This document shows positions 1 through 12,444 of a stretch of 64,000 bases of DNA, one piece after another. The notes beneath the pieces were generated by a model. That model saw only the letters and a list, made by a program, of their open reading frames with translations, did no database searches and was not told where the DNA came from. The position numbers and the translations under genes are program-made. Within the stretch, counting starts at the first letter, position 1. Each line of letters opens with the position of its first letter. The stretch is from Straminergon stramineum. Lineage: Eukaryota > Streptophyta > Bryopsida > Hypnales > Calliergonaceae. The stretch lies in the NCBI GenBank assembly GCA_963920665.1, contig OY987270.1:21292019-21356018 (forward strand). The letters run 5' to 3'.

Positions 1-165
1 CACCGCAATATCAGACGGGAAACCAAGGTCAATGTAATGGTTTTGTATTCATCTTTCAAAGGACGCACAAGTTGTGGTGGGCCGAGATACTGAAACCTGT
101 CTTGACTCACAACAGTAATAGAAACCTTTTTGTTGCAAGTCTCTGATTTTGGTATGACTTATCAG

Positions 166-2450
166 GTACCTGCTGAAATTATGGCTGCTCTAGAGCCTAT
201 CAAGGATAATGACGAGGCAGTGAGGGCGTACGGTATCCACTTGGGGACAGAAATGTGCAAAAAGATTTTGGCGCATGACATCAAAACGTTGCACTTGTAC
301 TCTTTAAATCTGGAGAAGTCCGTTCTCGCCATTTTGCAGGTATTTTATGACTCTGAGAATCACTCTTGTAAGTCTTGTCTATAAACTATTGTTAGTGTAT
401 TCATGGTTGATTGATACTGAGTTCTTGTTCTGGTCGTCATTTCTGCCAGAATCTGGGTTTAATCGACTTCACCAAGGTCACCCGTTCTTTGCCATGGAGG
501 CCTCCTACCAACAGCAAGCGAACAAAGGAGGATGTGCGACCCATCTTTTGGTACGCTTTTCAATTCCTATCCGACATCTTTTCGTTCTCTGCTAGTCAAT
601 TTTCTTAGTTTTCAATACACATATTTTCTTTCAACATTCTCGAATAGCGTGGCTAACTTCAAAACAAAGCGGCTTTTATTTTCTCTACCTTCGATTGTGG
701 TGTGAGGTAGGCCTTGAGCGACCTATAGTGTATCTGCTTTATGTATTTAGGGAGCAGTCTGTCCCTCTGATTAGGCCGGGACTTTGAGTATACACGTATA
801 CAGGTCAAAGTGGCGAGATATCTGAAGATTTCTTTTCATTTCAGGGCAAACCGACCCAGAAGCTACATTTCGCGAACCACTAGCTGGGACGAGTTTCCTC
901 GTGGCCGGTGGGGAGATACCGGAAACCCTGCCTACGGCAGCCTCAGTGATCATCAGGTCAGTTCCTAACGGTTTTGTCTTTAGCCCGTAAGATAATATTT
1001 ATTTGCAGCTGAATACCAGGATTCGTGGAGGCTTTTTTTTGTGTAATATTTTGAATTTTGACCAACGCATGCAATGGTCTTCAGCGATTCTGGTGAGTTG
1101 AAATTGGGTCCTATCTGGAGCTTATTTTTCATTATATGATCAGCCAGATAGGTCGTTTTTAAATCTTTTTTCCGTTGGCGTTAAATTTTGTCCAAAATGT
1201 AAGCACTTCTTCTGTGCATATTGACGTATTACTCATTGCGTGACTGAGCTATTTTGTTCGTTTTACAGTTTTTAAGGAAGAAGACTCGCGGCAAGAAATT
1301 GCAGAAGGAGTGGGCAGTGCCGCTGAACTCAGCCGAAGATGTGAATGGGGTAAGAAACAATAGATCTCTGAGTATCCTTTCGTTTCGTTGACCTATATAC
1401 TGGGAGATTGGATACGCTGGTATGGGATCACTCGAACTGGTACTTTGTTGGTGGATACTATGACTAATGTTATTTCACATTTTTCACTGCAGATTTTTGC
1501 TAAGTACTGCCAAGGAGGCTTGAGCACGCATCCATGGTCGGAGTTGGAAGGTCTGCAGCCTGAGACTGTTCAGATCAATGAGAAATTGGTTGCACTGAAC
1601 AGCAAAGGGTTCCTTACGATCAACAGCCAGCCTGCTGTCAATGGCGAGAAGTCTGACTCCTCTAGTGTTGGTACGGGTCACATCCTATTCTATTGTATTA
1701 GCGTTATGCTTAGCTTGCAAATATAATCAGGTATGGATATTGTGGTGGTGGATGTCTTTGATTTCTGGTATGTTAACATGAGATTTGTGCTTGGAATGTG
1801 TGTGCAGGATGGGGAGGACCAGGTGGTTTTGTCTATCAGAAGGCGTATGTCGAGTTTTTCTGTTCACCTGAGAAGCTCCAAGCTGTGATTGAGGAAGCGA
1901 AGACCAATCTGTCCTTGACTTACATTGCAGTAAATGCCAAGGGTGAGACACAGTCCAATGTTGGACCCACTAATGTAAACGCTGTTACATGGGGTGTTTT
2001 CCCTGCCAAGGAGGTCATCCAGCCCACAGTAGTGGACCCAGTGAGCTTCATGGTCTGGAAGGATGAGGCTTTTCAGGCTTGGGATCAGGAATGGGCTTCT
2101 CTTTATCCTGAAGATGATGCCTCGCGCAAGGTTCTTTCTGAGGTATGTTCAGTTTTAGAAGTTTATGAACTAACTTGTGCATTGAATAGTTTGTGGACTT
2201 GTAACCTGAGGTGGTCATACTTCGAACTGCGTCATTTGCTCTAAACAGTACTGTATTCTTTAGATTGGGGTTGTAGATATTTATTTGCCCAGAATCAGTT
2301 TGCCGGGATTCTTAATTCATTTGCATTTTGAGTACATGATGATCCTTTTACCGGGGTGGGGATTGTGTGCAGATCAAGAGCTCGTACTTCCTGGTCAGCA
2401 TGGTGGACAATGACTACATTAGTGGTGATCTTTTCTCAGTTTTTGTCTGA
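166..2450 (+). CDS. MTHFR: Methylenetetrahydrofolate reductase, C-terminal part (5' truncated by window)
   Basis: Reduces 5,10-methylene-THF to 5-methyl-THF, the methyl donor for methionine synthesis; cytosolic flavoenzyme. Seven coding exons joined by GT-AG introns keep one frame: 166-339, 450-550, 845-956, 1269-1349, 1493-1670, 1808-2142 and 2373-2450 (stop TGA). They encode about 352 residues; plant MTHFR is near 590, so roughly 240 N-terminal residues lie upstream of the window. The first exon ([20 protein letters not shown]) is the end of the FAD-binding TIM barrel. The conserved linker [13 protein letters not shown] spans the exon 2/3 junction. The C-terminal domain follows, with [36 protein letters not shown] and a [15 protein letters not shown] end. 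The protein ends FSVFV rather than the usual plant FADL-like tail. Identity is secure from family-wide motifs; exon borders are inferred from phase and splice sites. Bases 1-165 are intron. Confidence 0.95.
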
Positions 2451-5400
2451 CTGTAACTTCGTTACAGATATACTTGCATATTCGGGACCCGTGTAGTTGG
2501 ACGGTATAGGGCAGCTAAATCTATTCATTTGCCTGACTGGGACATGATGCCTGTGTCAGGTGCTACTTACTAATTTGTGTAGTTGGCGTTGAGAGAGAAG
2601 TCAACCAAAGTTTAGGTATATGCTACTTGATTTTTTTGCCTGCCTCTGCATTGTTTTTATTTTTGACTTTAATAGATATGATAGTCATTCTTATTTAGTG
2701 GATAAGCAACAGAATATTTGATTACACGAGGAAATCCTCATGACGACAATTAGTGGAAATGGAAATGGTTCAGGTGACTGGTCACTGACTGGTGGTAAGG
2801 AATATTGAAATTTCTTCTCGAGAGTAGAGATGAGCTCAATCTTATCTTCACCTTGCATTGTCGCTTCATTGCATCCCATTTGAAACCTGAGAAAGAATCT
2901 TGTATCATAACATTCTTCACTGACTTTGAACACTGCAGACTCTTGAAGTAATAGAGAGCTAATCCACTTTAAATCGCTGCAACATAGCAACTACCCAGCC
3001 TTAACCTGTAATAAGACTCGCTACATTGTACTTTTTTGTACTGTACAGTACAGTGCAGTACAATACTCAGACTGAGCCAACAAGATTAACCTTGAATCGC
3101 CGTTCCTATGACCACTGGTTCAGACTTCAAAACTATTCACTCTGGAAGTTCCCATTTTACATCTTTCTGTGATAGAAACTTTTTTTTGTTGAGCTGTGAG
3201 AGATGAAATCACGTGTTCTCTACTAATCACGAACTTTTATTATTTTTTGTTGAAGGAGTGTACTTTAAAATTACTATGAATTTTTGTTGAAAAAGCTAAG
3301 AAAATTTGTATCAAATACAAAATTTGCTCTAAAAATCTGAAAAATCTGAAAATTTTACCGTAGTTGCATATTGTAGTGAAGAACACTGTAATGCTGAAAT
3401 AATTTCTGTGTTGCTTTATAAATAGAAAATCAGTTAATATTGAAAATATGCCTAAGTTGAAATTGCAATAATATATTCATTTTTAATAACAATTTCAAAA
3501 TTTCAAATTGGAGGAATGAGAGTTGATGATCTTCATTTCATCAATTGGTAAATTCAAAACCCATCATTTTTATGGATTTAATTGAGGTAAAGACCAAGGA
3601 GCTACAAGTTTCCAAAATACACTAAGAAACAATTTTTTGCAATTCACGTTTATGTAATCTTTTTATAGTAGGGGGAACCATTGCTTGCTAGCTTGTGGGA
3701 ATGGGCAATGATACGACTTCATTGCCAATCAAGGAACTATTGTGATTCTCCCTAAGGAGAAGTCATGAACACCTCAATGAAGTAATGTTTCAACACCGTC
3801 CAAACAACTTCCATTCAAGCAACTACTAAGATGAGAATGGACGAAAAACAATTACTGGTAGTCATCTTTTCTTAGTATTATTCGAAAGTCATTAATTTGA
3901 ACACCACAAAGTAGCATCCATGACATTTCTAGATTAAAATGATTACTAGGTGTACCTACTAATGTCATCATAATTTTGTATTGGTTCATCTGGTTATCTA
4001 AATCTAGTTACCTATTCTTTGATTTGGTGTAAAATGTTATTTTCTTGATATTATTTTGTTGTAGTCAATGTTGACTTTATCCTATAGTTGCCTCAATAAT
4101 TTAGCATAAATGAATAATTGGTACTTAATCGATTGGTTGTTCATTCATTGTTGTGAAATGTTTCATATAATATCATTTAGTAGGGTTGATAGTTTGGTGA
4201 AGTGAAATTTCTATTTCCAATTTGTTGCATATCATTCTTCGACTATCTGAAAATTTGAAATTTCTATCCCAAGTATACAGAGAGAAATATGAAATAATTT
4301 TTTCATTTTTTTAGTAGCTAGAATTTCAACAATCAAGTTTTCTAGGTTCAGTGCCACTTTTGAACTACACAAGTTGGGAGTGTATTAATCAGGGAATTGT
4401 ATAATAGTTTGAAATTCTCAATAGATAATGTTAGATGACCTAATATACTTGTGATTGCATTGTTGATTATTATTTATCAATGGTGGTTTGTTGTACGTTA
4501 CCCTTGTATTTGAAGTTTTGCAATATCTTTTTTGATAACTTTGAACATAGAACTAAGATGATAGATTGTTACAAGAGGTTATTTCTCCTTAATCTTTAAG
4601 TGGGATAGCATTCACTAAGTAGATTATGAATGTTTCTAAGAGTTTATTATTATTGTTGGAGCTATAGAAAATGGATGAAGTACATCCAAGTATGTTGATA
4701 AAACCATTTTTGTCTATTTTTCAATGATTCTACTAGTGTGGTCATTGGGTGCTTTATGATTATTGTGCAAGGTTGTAAATGAGTTTATATAGGTATGGAA
4801 AGAATCTACATTTGCCTTCCACACAAAGACTCATAGGGGTTAAAAGACTAGTAGGACACTAGATCTAGTTTTCTATATTCTAATTTTTTGAATTCCAGCT
4901 ACTTTCTAGGATGGTTTTTTCTTCTGAATAATAGAGTTTTCATCCAAAACACATAACTAAAGGGACAAGATTTTAGTCATCCTCTTCCATTTTGGCATCT
5001 TTTATCCATCTCTTCTTATCAAACTTCCTTTCCTCTACATTTTGGTTGTGCAATTTTTTAATTGACGCTTTGGAGGCAACAATACTTCAACCTTGCCCCT
5101 ACTTGTGAAATGGCATGAGTCAAAAATGGAGATTGAAAATTGATGTCAACATCCCATTATTAAGAAACATTCTCCTTGTCATTATCACATAAAGTTATTA
5201 TGAACTTCAAGGGTATGAAATCTAATAAATTGTGTATGAAATTGGGATGCAAATTTCAAATGAAGTCTTATTAATTTATCTCCCAAAGGACCAAGTTAGG
5301 AGACCACTTTAGGATTTTTTGAGAATTTGAGCAAGGTATTTACATACTCAACATATGAAAATAAATTCTAAGAAAAACACTTCTGCATGTACTTGACTAT

Positions 5401-5490
5401 GGTGAATACCTTCAATGCAAAAAAGATTGATAAGTGGTTTGTTTTTTAAAAGACATGGCAATAAGTGTGCTTTGAATGTCAACTTGGGTA
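2451..5490. other. Gene-free AT-rich interval downstream of MTHFR
   Basis: The first few hundred bases are probably the MTHFR 3'UTR; no polyadenylation site can be fixed. A small alternating tract of GTACAGTACAGT type lies near 3038-3065. The rest is AT-rich, stop-dense in all frames and shows no recognisable gene or complete element. Confidence 0.5.
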
Positions 5491-5497
5491 AGGTCTT

Positions 5498-6471
5498 CAT
5501 TTATGAGGCAAAAAATTGACATTTTGTTGTCATTTTACAATTTGGTGGTCCTTTGACAACCATTTTGTGAAGGAAGTTGTCCTAGCAACAACAAAAAAGT
5601 AATGAAGGTTGTCAATTTGACAATCAAAATTATTATAAGTTCTCCCTTGTAAGTATATACATGAACTCATTTATGGCTTAATTAGTGAAGTTGGGTTTGA
5701 AAGTAGTCAACACCACTAGGTTATTTAGTTCTATTTGCTTCCTTGATGATCCACAAATTCTTCTTTTTTCTTGCTCAATTAAAGCTTCAAACTTTTATTG
5801 AACATTTAGCAAAATTGGATTGGATATTTTTAAGTTCATAAATTGAAATTGGAGCTTGAGGGTTTTGAAGATATGGTATAAATCTTATGCATTAGGTTTA
5901 GAAAATGCACCAAGCTTAGACAATCTATTCTTCAAATGTTGACTATATTGGATAGTATCTTCACATGAAAAAATTATTGCACGTTATTGTTTTAACTATT
6001 TGAGCTAGCATGATTGCTTGTGAGAGACTTCTCAACTCAAAATCATATCAAATCCTCATTGTAAAATAGTTTGAATCTTAAAACTTTAGAGGTCCAAATG
6101 AGAATTATAATTGCAAAACTTGCAATTGCTAATGTAAGTTTTGAAGAAGTGCATTGGGTCAAGTGGTATTGTATGAAAGTTATTGCACTTAGGAATGATT
6201 TGTATTGATTGATTATTGCTAACTTCTCACTTGTGGAGTGAGAAATTGGCATACTTATAGACTTTGACATTTTATTTTAGATTTAAATATTCTATTGCAT
6301 TTGTTTTGTTTTATAATCAAAATTTTGAAATGAAACAAGTCATTTTTGAAAAATATAAATATAACAACCACAAGATTTGGAAGTTGGCATTTTTGACAAC
6401 AAAAAATGAGAAGACGTTGACATGGATCTTTTAGAGGAAGTTGTCAAATTTTTGGCTTGGTCTTAAATGTG
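5498..6471. mobile_element. Possible decayed DNA transposon with TTGTCAA/TTGACAA subterminal repeats
   Basis: The ends resemble each other in inverted orientation: CATTTATGAGGC followed by AAAAATTGACA at the left, and the reverse complement of the right end reading CATTTAAGACCAAGCC then AAAAATTTGACA. Short TTGTCAA/TTGACAA motifs cluster near both ends (5510-5640 and 6380-6460), the kind of subterminal repeat common in CACTA or hAT elements. No target-site duplication could be fixed and no transposase frame remains. Confidence 0.3.
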
Positions 6472-6523
6472 AAATAACAAAGGAGGTTCACTATGAACAC
6501 ACGTGCTCTGGCTTTTGGAACTA

Positions 6524-6778
6524 CACTAAATAGTGAAATTAGGTTGTGCGCACATTAATTTCTCAACATTTGACACTATATAAATAATTACTGGTATTGT
6601 ATTAGAATGCACTACTTTTAAATAAGATGTAGTTGTAATTAGGACTCATAAACCTCCACATGTACAAATGGAAATATTTGTAGCAATATCTATTGACTTG
6701 GATGGATTATATAATAATTATCTCAAGATAAGGCAACCTATTGTAATTGTCAAGGCAACCTAATTTCACTATTTAGTG
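6524..6778. mobile_element. MITE with perfect terminal inverted repeats and TA target site
   Basis: The element is 255 bp. Left terminus CACTAAATAGTGAAATTAGG (from 6524) is matched exactly in inverted orientation by the right terminus ending at 6778; the identical arms run 23 nt. TA flanks both sides (6522-6523 and 6779-6780), so the full CTACACTAAAT...ATTTAGTGTAG symmetry includes the duplicated TA. No coding capacity. TA duplication with this layout fits Stowaway/Tc1-mariner-like MITEs. Termini resemble those of the 40238-40424 element (CACTGAATAGGGG). Confidence 0.8.
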
Positions 6779-7784
6779 TAGGTAACTTAATTTGCCCTCA
6801 CTGGCTCTAGTCACTTTGAACATAGAGATGTGAACAATGAACTCATGTAAGTTAGGTTGAATGGCCACAATTGTGTAATGGCCATTGTAACCATATGTGG
6901 TTGGATGGTGAATGATTTTTTCATGTAGAGAAAATTTGTATTGGATCCCATTACAAGTGAAATTAAAAAAAATTGTCATAAAATTGTAATTCCAATGAAT
7001 GTAGAAGCACTTTTAATGTCGTCAATAGATGGGAGTCATGTCCATTGCAAAATATGGTAAAATCATGCTCTAATCTTGATTATACTACTAGAGGCTTGTC
7101 AAAAAAGCACAAAAAATGCTTCAAAAGCACCTTCATTACTATGCTGAAATTGTTGCCTATTGCAATATGTACAATCCCCTTGTTGAATCCCCAACATATA
7201 GATTTAGAAATAAATACTTTATTATACTACACCATGTCTACAAAGTTTCCTAAGTATAGTTGGTTGGATGAAATCTCTACCTATCATTCATGATTTTATC
7301 TGAAGACAATAGGGATTTTAACATTTTCAAATTGCATAAGTGCATTTCGTAGAGGAGGTTGATGTTTTGAAACACCAAAAATAACATTGGTACTCCAAGC
7401 AATATTAAAAAAAGCTTTGCACCACCTTTTACCACTATAATCTTGTGGATTATGTGACACTAATTAAAGTCTGAGTTTTTATAGATGTATCCCACAAAAA
7501 GATAAGAAAAAGATCTACCAATGAATTTTAAAAGAAATTAGTTGACTTTGTTTTCATTGTTGATTTCTTAAGAGGGATCATTTTAAGGCCATTTGAGACT
7601 CAAATCAGCAAAGAATTTTAGGGGGTAATGAAGGGTTCTTGTTTCACAAAAAATTTAAAAAATTTAAATATATTCTTGAAAACCACTATAATTAAAGCAT
7701 CAGCACCCATACAATCAATAAGTAGAAAACATCAATTATTGGATGAAAAAGTGCATAATAAAGGATTGGACCTATCAAAAGATT

Positions 7785-7902
7785 CTCTTTGGCATTGCAA
7801 TTTTTTTAATTTTCTAAGGCTCATATAACCATTTAACTTGTCAACTCTTTGGCATTGCAATTTTTTTTATTTTCCAAGGCCCATATAACCATTTTGGGTA
7901 TT
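7785..7902 (+). repeat. Two-copy tandem repeat, 60-bp period
   Basis: CTCTTTGGCATTGCAATTTT starts at 7785 and recurs at 7845, each followed by T-rich sequence, an AAGGCYCATATAACCATTT block and then divergence. Non-coding. Confidence 0.75.
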
Positions 7903-8650
7903 TGATTTAAGCTTAGAAAATGAAGCTTGACAAGATCTCTGTATATTTCATCTTAAAATTTTGAAAAAATCCAATTATTGAAAGATTTATTGCAATTGTA
8001 AGCTCCATGTGTTAAAATCCAAATAACGCAATATATTGTTTTTAATTCATATTGTGATTTAAATTAAAATGAAAGAATTTAAATTTTCATTATAAACTTC
8101 ATTTCTGGTCAAAATTACATATTTTTCCAATATATATTGTGATTGATATAATTTAATTCCCACTTTAACTTAAAAAAATCACAATAATTTGCTTTTCCCA
8201 TAAATGTTTTGGAAAAAATCAACATAAATAGAAAATAAATTTTTCCATTAGCAAAAAAGGTCGAAATATTATACAACAATTAAATAGAAGGATAAATTTG
8301 ATTTAATAAGCCAAATTTGACTTCAAGATCATTGTTGCAACTAGTTTGGGTGTAAACAAGAAAATAACCAATTAAGAACTTTTCAAACTAATTTCCATTC
8401 TTACTTATACCTCTAGAGAAAATTTCAAGTAATTTTGACTATTTTTGCTATTTTTATTAATTTATTTTAAATTTTTGCAATAGAAATGACAACAATTACA
8501 AATTTTTACAAAATATATTGAAATTTCTTAGAGTGATATACAATTCATAGTTTTAAGTAATAGAAATATAGGATTGATATTTGAACCCAATCAAATAGGC
8601 TACATTCAGTTGAAACATAATACTTGATGAGTTTGCAATAGATTGCATCC

Positions 8651-8881
8651 TTAACCGTTGAACACCAGGTTGGTGACAATGGAAATCATCCCTTTTGGCA
8701 TTGTGTGACATCATCTACTTTAAATAAACCAAAAGTGCTCATTGGATGTCAGACTATTATACAAGATCTCCCTTTTTTGCACAAAATTTGAAGGATGAAC
8801 AATCACATTTTTGTCCTACATAGAAAGATTTTTTGTCATTCATTAACCAAAAAAATGGCTGCAAAGTCATTTAAGGGTTAT
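8651..8881 (-). mobile_element. TTAA-flanked MITE, family A copy 1
   Basis: The 231-bp segment aligns along its whole length with the reverse complement of 30742-30971 and with 45329-45548. It has TTAA at the left (TTAACCGTTGAACACC) and a decayed AAGGGTTAT at the right. Shared blocks include ACATCATCTACTTTAAA, CATTGGATGTCA and AATTTGAAGGATGAAC. Non-coding. Confidence 0.65.
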
Positions 8882-9392
8882 GGGGTTAACTTAGACTTAG
8901 ACCTTTCCATTGACTTTTGATTTCATATCAATTAATTTCCCCTATTGTGATGCAAAATAGATAACTCGAAAAAAAAATAATTTACTAATATTAATATGAA
9001 AAAATATTGAAAATTTTATTGCTAATATAGACATCAATTAATATCACATTCTACATCAATGGATGATGCTTACTTGCACCAAACTTGGCTTCCTTAGAAC
9101 TTAGCCATGTTAATTTCAAACACGTGCATGCACTCGGCCATAAAATGCATAAAACTCTTCCAACATACTGCAAGTATATGTTCATTTGAAATTTGCATTG
9201 TCTTCAAGAATGAGGATTTTGTGGCCAAGGCCAATGGGGATTTTGTTATATTCCAAGGGATTCCGTATCCTTGTTTAGGTGTTATATGGCAGAGGGAAAC
9301 CAATTGTTTTCAGAGTTTGTAGAAAGTACAATATTGTATGAAAAGTATAGTAATTGTGGATAGTAAAGTTCAATGCAAGAAGGGGAATTACC

Positions 9393-9549
9393 GGTCCACC
9401 TACTATGTATAGAGACACTAGTTCACGCAATTGCTAATTTTGGTGGATACCTACTACATATAGAAACACTAGACCACACAACTGCTAAATTTGGTGGATA
9501 TATACCTATTGCATACAAAGACACTAATCCGTGTAACTACTAAATTCGG
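9393..9549 (+). repeat. Three-unit minisatellite of about 50 bp
   Basis: Units start at 9393, 9442 and 9493. Each has the pattern GGTGGATACCTACTACATA, then a conserved GACACTA-type block, then ACTGCTAAATTT-type sequence. The array stops next to the CACTA-like element that begins at 9558. Confidence 0.75.
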
Positions 9550-9557
9550 TTAACATA

Positions 9558-10736
9558 CACTAAAAAAAATGAGGGATTTTGCAACTACAAAGAGCAACTG
9601 ATTTTCAAGTTGCATTGGACATTTGCAACTAGTGATAATCCGAAGACCCACAATTATTGTGGACAAGTCCCATGTCAATTTGTAGTTGCACAACAAAAAA
9701 TGATTGTTTCTCATCTAGTAGATTACTTGAAATTTCATTGATGAATTCTTCTAATATGGTTGCTTATGTGGTACTATTTATGTGCAATTTGTTAGCGACT
9801 CATTTGTGAATTATTTGTAACTTGTATGGGACTTGTTTATGACTCATTTGCGACTTGTTCATGATTGGTTTGTAATTTGTAGAATTTGTAGATCTTGAAA
9901 TCTACAAAATTTAAAAATCTACAAATTGTAGAAATCTATAAATTATAGATTTCTTAGAATTCTATTAACAAAATTCATTACATAAGAGTATAACAACTTA
10001 CAAGTCTTATATGCCCAACCTAATGGTTCTCTTGACGATTGATATAGGGCTATTGATAATTATGAGACAATTGGAAAATGACTATAGAAATGACTAGGAA
10101 ACAACTAGAGACAATTAAGAAATGACTACAAACAACTAGGAAATGACTTGTTTGTAACTACTGGTATTTTGTATTTGCATTCTAGTCAAATTTTAGTGGT
10201 TCTATAGCCAATTCTAAGTCATAATATAGTTGTAGTATAGTTGTTTGTATTTCAAATAGTTTTTGAGTCATTTTCTATTTATCTTCTAGTTGCACTATAG
10301 TTGTTTTTTAGTCAAATTGTAGTCTTTTCTAGTTGTTTTCTAGTTGTCTTCCTATTCATTTCTAGTTGCATTGTAGTTGTTTTGTAGTGGAATTGTGGTT
10401 GTTTTCATGTTGAACTGTAGTTGTTTTTTGGTGAAGTTGTAGTCAAAATTAGATACTATGCAACTAGGGTGATGATAAAGTGGACTCTACGAAATGTAGA
10501 GTTGTACACATCGACAACTATGATCAATATTGGATGTAGAATACCTCACATTAACTGTAAATGACTACTTTGTTATAGTCCCATAATCCTACACTTTATT
10601 CCAGGACTACTTCGCAACTACAATTATGTACCCTAACAATTTGGTGCAATTAGAGAGGATTACAGTCATATCATAGTTGTATAGGACACTTAGTCAAATG
10701 TCCACTAGTTGTGGTGGACAAGTTTTTCTTCTAGTA
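9558..10736. mobile_element. CACTA-like non-autonomous DNA transposon
   Basis: The 1179-bp element begins CACTAAAAAAAATG and ends with the inverse of TACTAGAAGAAAAAC, so 9 of the first 12 bases match in inverted orientation. It is flanked by a 3-bp duplication ATA (9555-9557 and 10737-10739), as expected for CACTA/En-Spm insertions. Short CAACTAC/GTAGTTG motifs recur many times toward both ends and fill most of 10150-10460, like CACTA subterminal repeats. No transposase frame survives. Confidence 0.65.
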
Positions 10737-10759
10737 ATACATGATAACAACTTCCTTGG

Positions 10760-11271
10760 ATGCCGTTCAAAGAATGTCAAGAGATCTCGAAGGTGGTGTT
10801 GTCTATCATTTGCATAGCAAGTGCAAATTCATCCTCCACTTTTCCAACAAGCCACCCAAGGTTAGAGTTTACATCCTCTAGACACAAAGTCCCCAGTACA
10901 ACTTCAAGAAGATCATTACTCTCTTCAATCTCCAAATCAAGGTCAAAATCTGAACTAACACGGCTAGTGACCAATGGCACGTTGAAACCAACTAGAATCG
11001 CTCAATCATGCCCCAAGGAGCAACATCCTTCTTCCATTTCCCACTAGGGAGGTGAAATCCCTCATAATTTGCCTTCCTGGTTGCAATAGTCCCTCCAATC
11101 CCAACATCCTTCCCTCCCCCAATCCCAACTCCCTCACCTTCTCCAATTTGAAGTCCCTCACCTCCTCCAATGTCAAGCCTTTAAAATGCAACAAACTCAC
11201 TTGCAATCCTAGCCCACTCTCTTCCATGTTTGATGCCCGCTCCCCCACTCCACGTCTCAACACCCCAAAAC
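10760..11271 (-). other. GC-richer fragment, possible decayed coding sequence
   Basis: Base composition is clearly richer in G and C than the surroundings. The minus strand holds two adjacent open stretches in different frames (11263-11006 and 10980-10777) with acidic, coding-like content such as DFDLDLEIEESNDLLEVVLG and repeats of LEKVRELGLGEG type. The second stretch needs a frameshift to continue the first. No family recognised; it could be a captured gene fragment or low-complexity chance reading. Confidence 0.25.
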
Positions 11272-11279
11272 CCTGAGAA

Positions 11280-11624
11280 CAGGGTTTTCATCGTCACGTT
11301 CCATCTAGACAGACATCCGATGGACGAAATGTCAAGATTCAACCTCGCGTCCATCTAGATCCAATTCTTTTATTTTTTTTTGGACAATTCATTCGTCAAT
11401 CAAGATAGCCTACCGTCAATAAGGACTGTCTATTTGTCGACTTGGATGACAAGTTATCGACATGGATGGATAGACCATCCAAGTGGATGACAAGCTGTCA
11501 AAAAAAAATTGGGGTCATCAATTTTCAGACGCAATCTTGATGCGTCGGGATGTATCTCAACTAATGCTCACAAACAATCATCTTGACGTGAAAAGCTAGC
11601 ATCATATTGGGATGGAAAACCCTA
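11280..11624. mobile_element. hAT-like non-autonomous element, copy 1
   Basis: The 345-bp element has termini CAGGGTTTTCATC and GGATGGAAAACCCTA, which pair as short inverted repeats. The 8-bp flanks CCTGAGAA (11272-11279) and CTCGAGAA (11625-11632) agree at 6 of 8 positions, the duplication length of hAT elements. A second, shorter copy is at 18544-18732; both carry CTAGACAGAC, a TTTTCAGACGCAATCT-type block and CTGACGTGAA-type sequence. No coding capacity. Confidence 0.65.
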
Positions 11625-11928
11625 CTCGAGAACAACCACCATGCCGAGTACGATGCCTCCCCTAAGCAACCTCCAGTTGTAGAGCTACCTGTTATGGAGC
11701 TACCACCCCCACCTATAAAAGATCGCATCTAATGATAACACTTATGCAACCTCCAAAATTTGACCTGTGAGTTAGGATGAAGACCAACATTCCTAATAGG
11801 TGAAAAAAAATCCCATCTGTGATCTGCAATTTCCATGGGTGGGGGAGGGGGTCAAGGCAACACTTTCTATTGCAATCTTGTGAAATTCATTACATGAACA
11901 ACTCCCATCCTAATTGGGTGAGAGATGT

Positions 11929-12267
11929 TCAAGTAGAAAGTATTCTTAAACGCTTGAGGTGGTTCAATATATAGTTCAATATTGGTGCAATTAGAGCCTC
12001 TACATGAAGACCATCCAAGTTAAGACCACCACCAAAAACTTGAATAAACTTGTTTATATTAAAGCTATAAAATCCAAAGGTTGTACACAAGAAAATGACC
12101 CTAGTATTGTTCCAAGGGTTGAACTCTACTAGGTAATAAGTTCTATCCTTCCCAATTTCGAACCTCAAACTCTTTGACTTGAACCAAATAGATGTGTCTT
12201 TGGTGACCCATAGAAGAACACCAAGGAACGGAGACCCTATAAGTGGCACCACATGGTAACAGGTCAC
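11929..12267 (-). other. Unassigned 112-codon open frame, possible gene or TE fragment
   Basis: An uninterrupted minus-strand frame of 112 codons, long for this AT-rich region. Its content looks protein-like (GKDRTYYLVEFNPWNNTRVI, then a C-terminal IAPILNYILNHLKRL). A second open frame (12379-12143) overlaps it upstream in another frame, as a frameshifted remnant would. I recognise no family; it could be chance. Confidence 0.2.
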
Positions 12268-12444
12268 TCATCTCAGATTGAAAGACCCCACAGGTCTTAT
12301 AAAAACACCTGCTCTTCAAGCTCAACATTTGCAATAAAAAGTAGAAGTCAAAACAAATTGCAACTAAACCAAAAATCATGCAAGCTCATGAAATCAAAAG
12401 ATTTAAAAAGGCCAAGAGTATCAAAGTGCAACTACACAAGCTAG

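Noticed and set aside
1069..1092. Possible micro-exon (CAG/CGATTCTG/GTGAGT) between MTHFR exons 3 and 4
   Set aside because: Exons 3 and 4 join in phase and give the conserved SDHQ-F...KKLQKEW sequence without it; adding 8 nt would break the frame.
1481..1681. Minus-strand open frame over MTHFR exon 5
   Set aside because: Shadow of the coding exon; the + strand carries the conserved MTHFR sequence.
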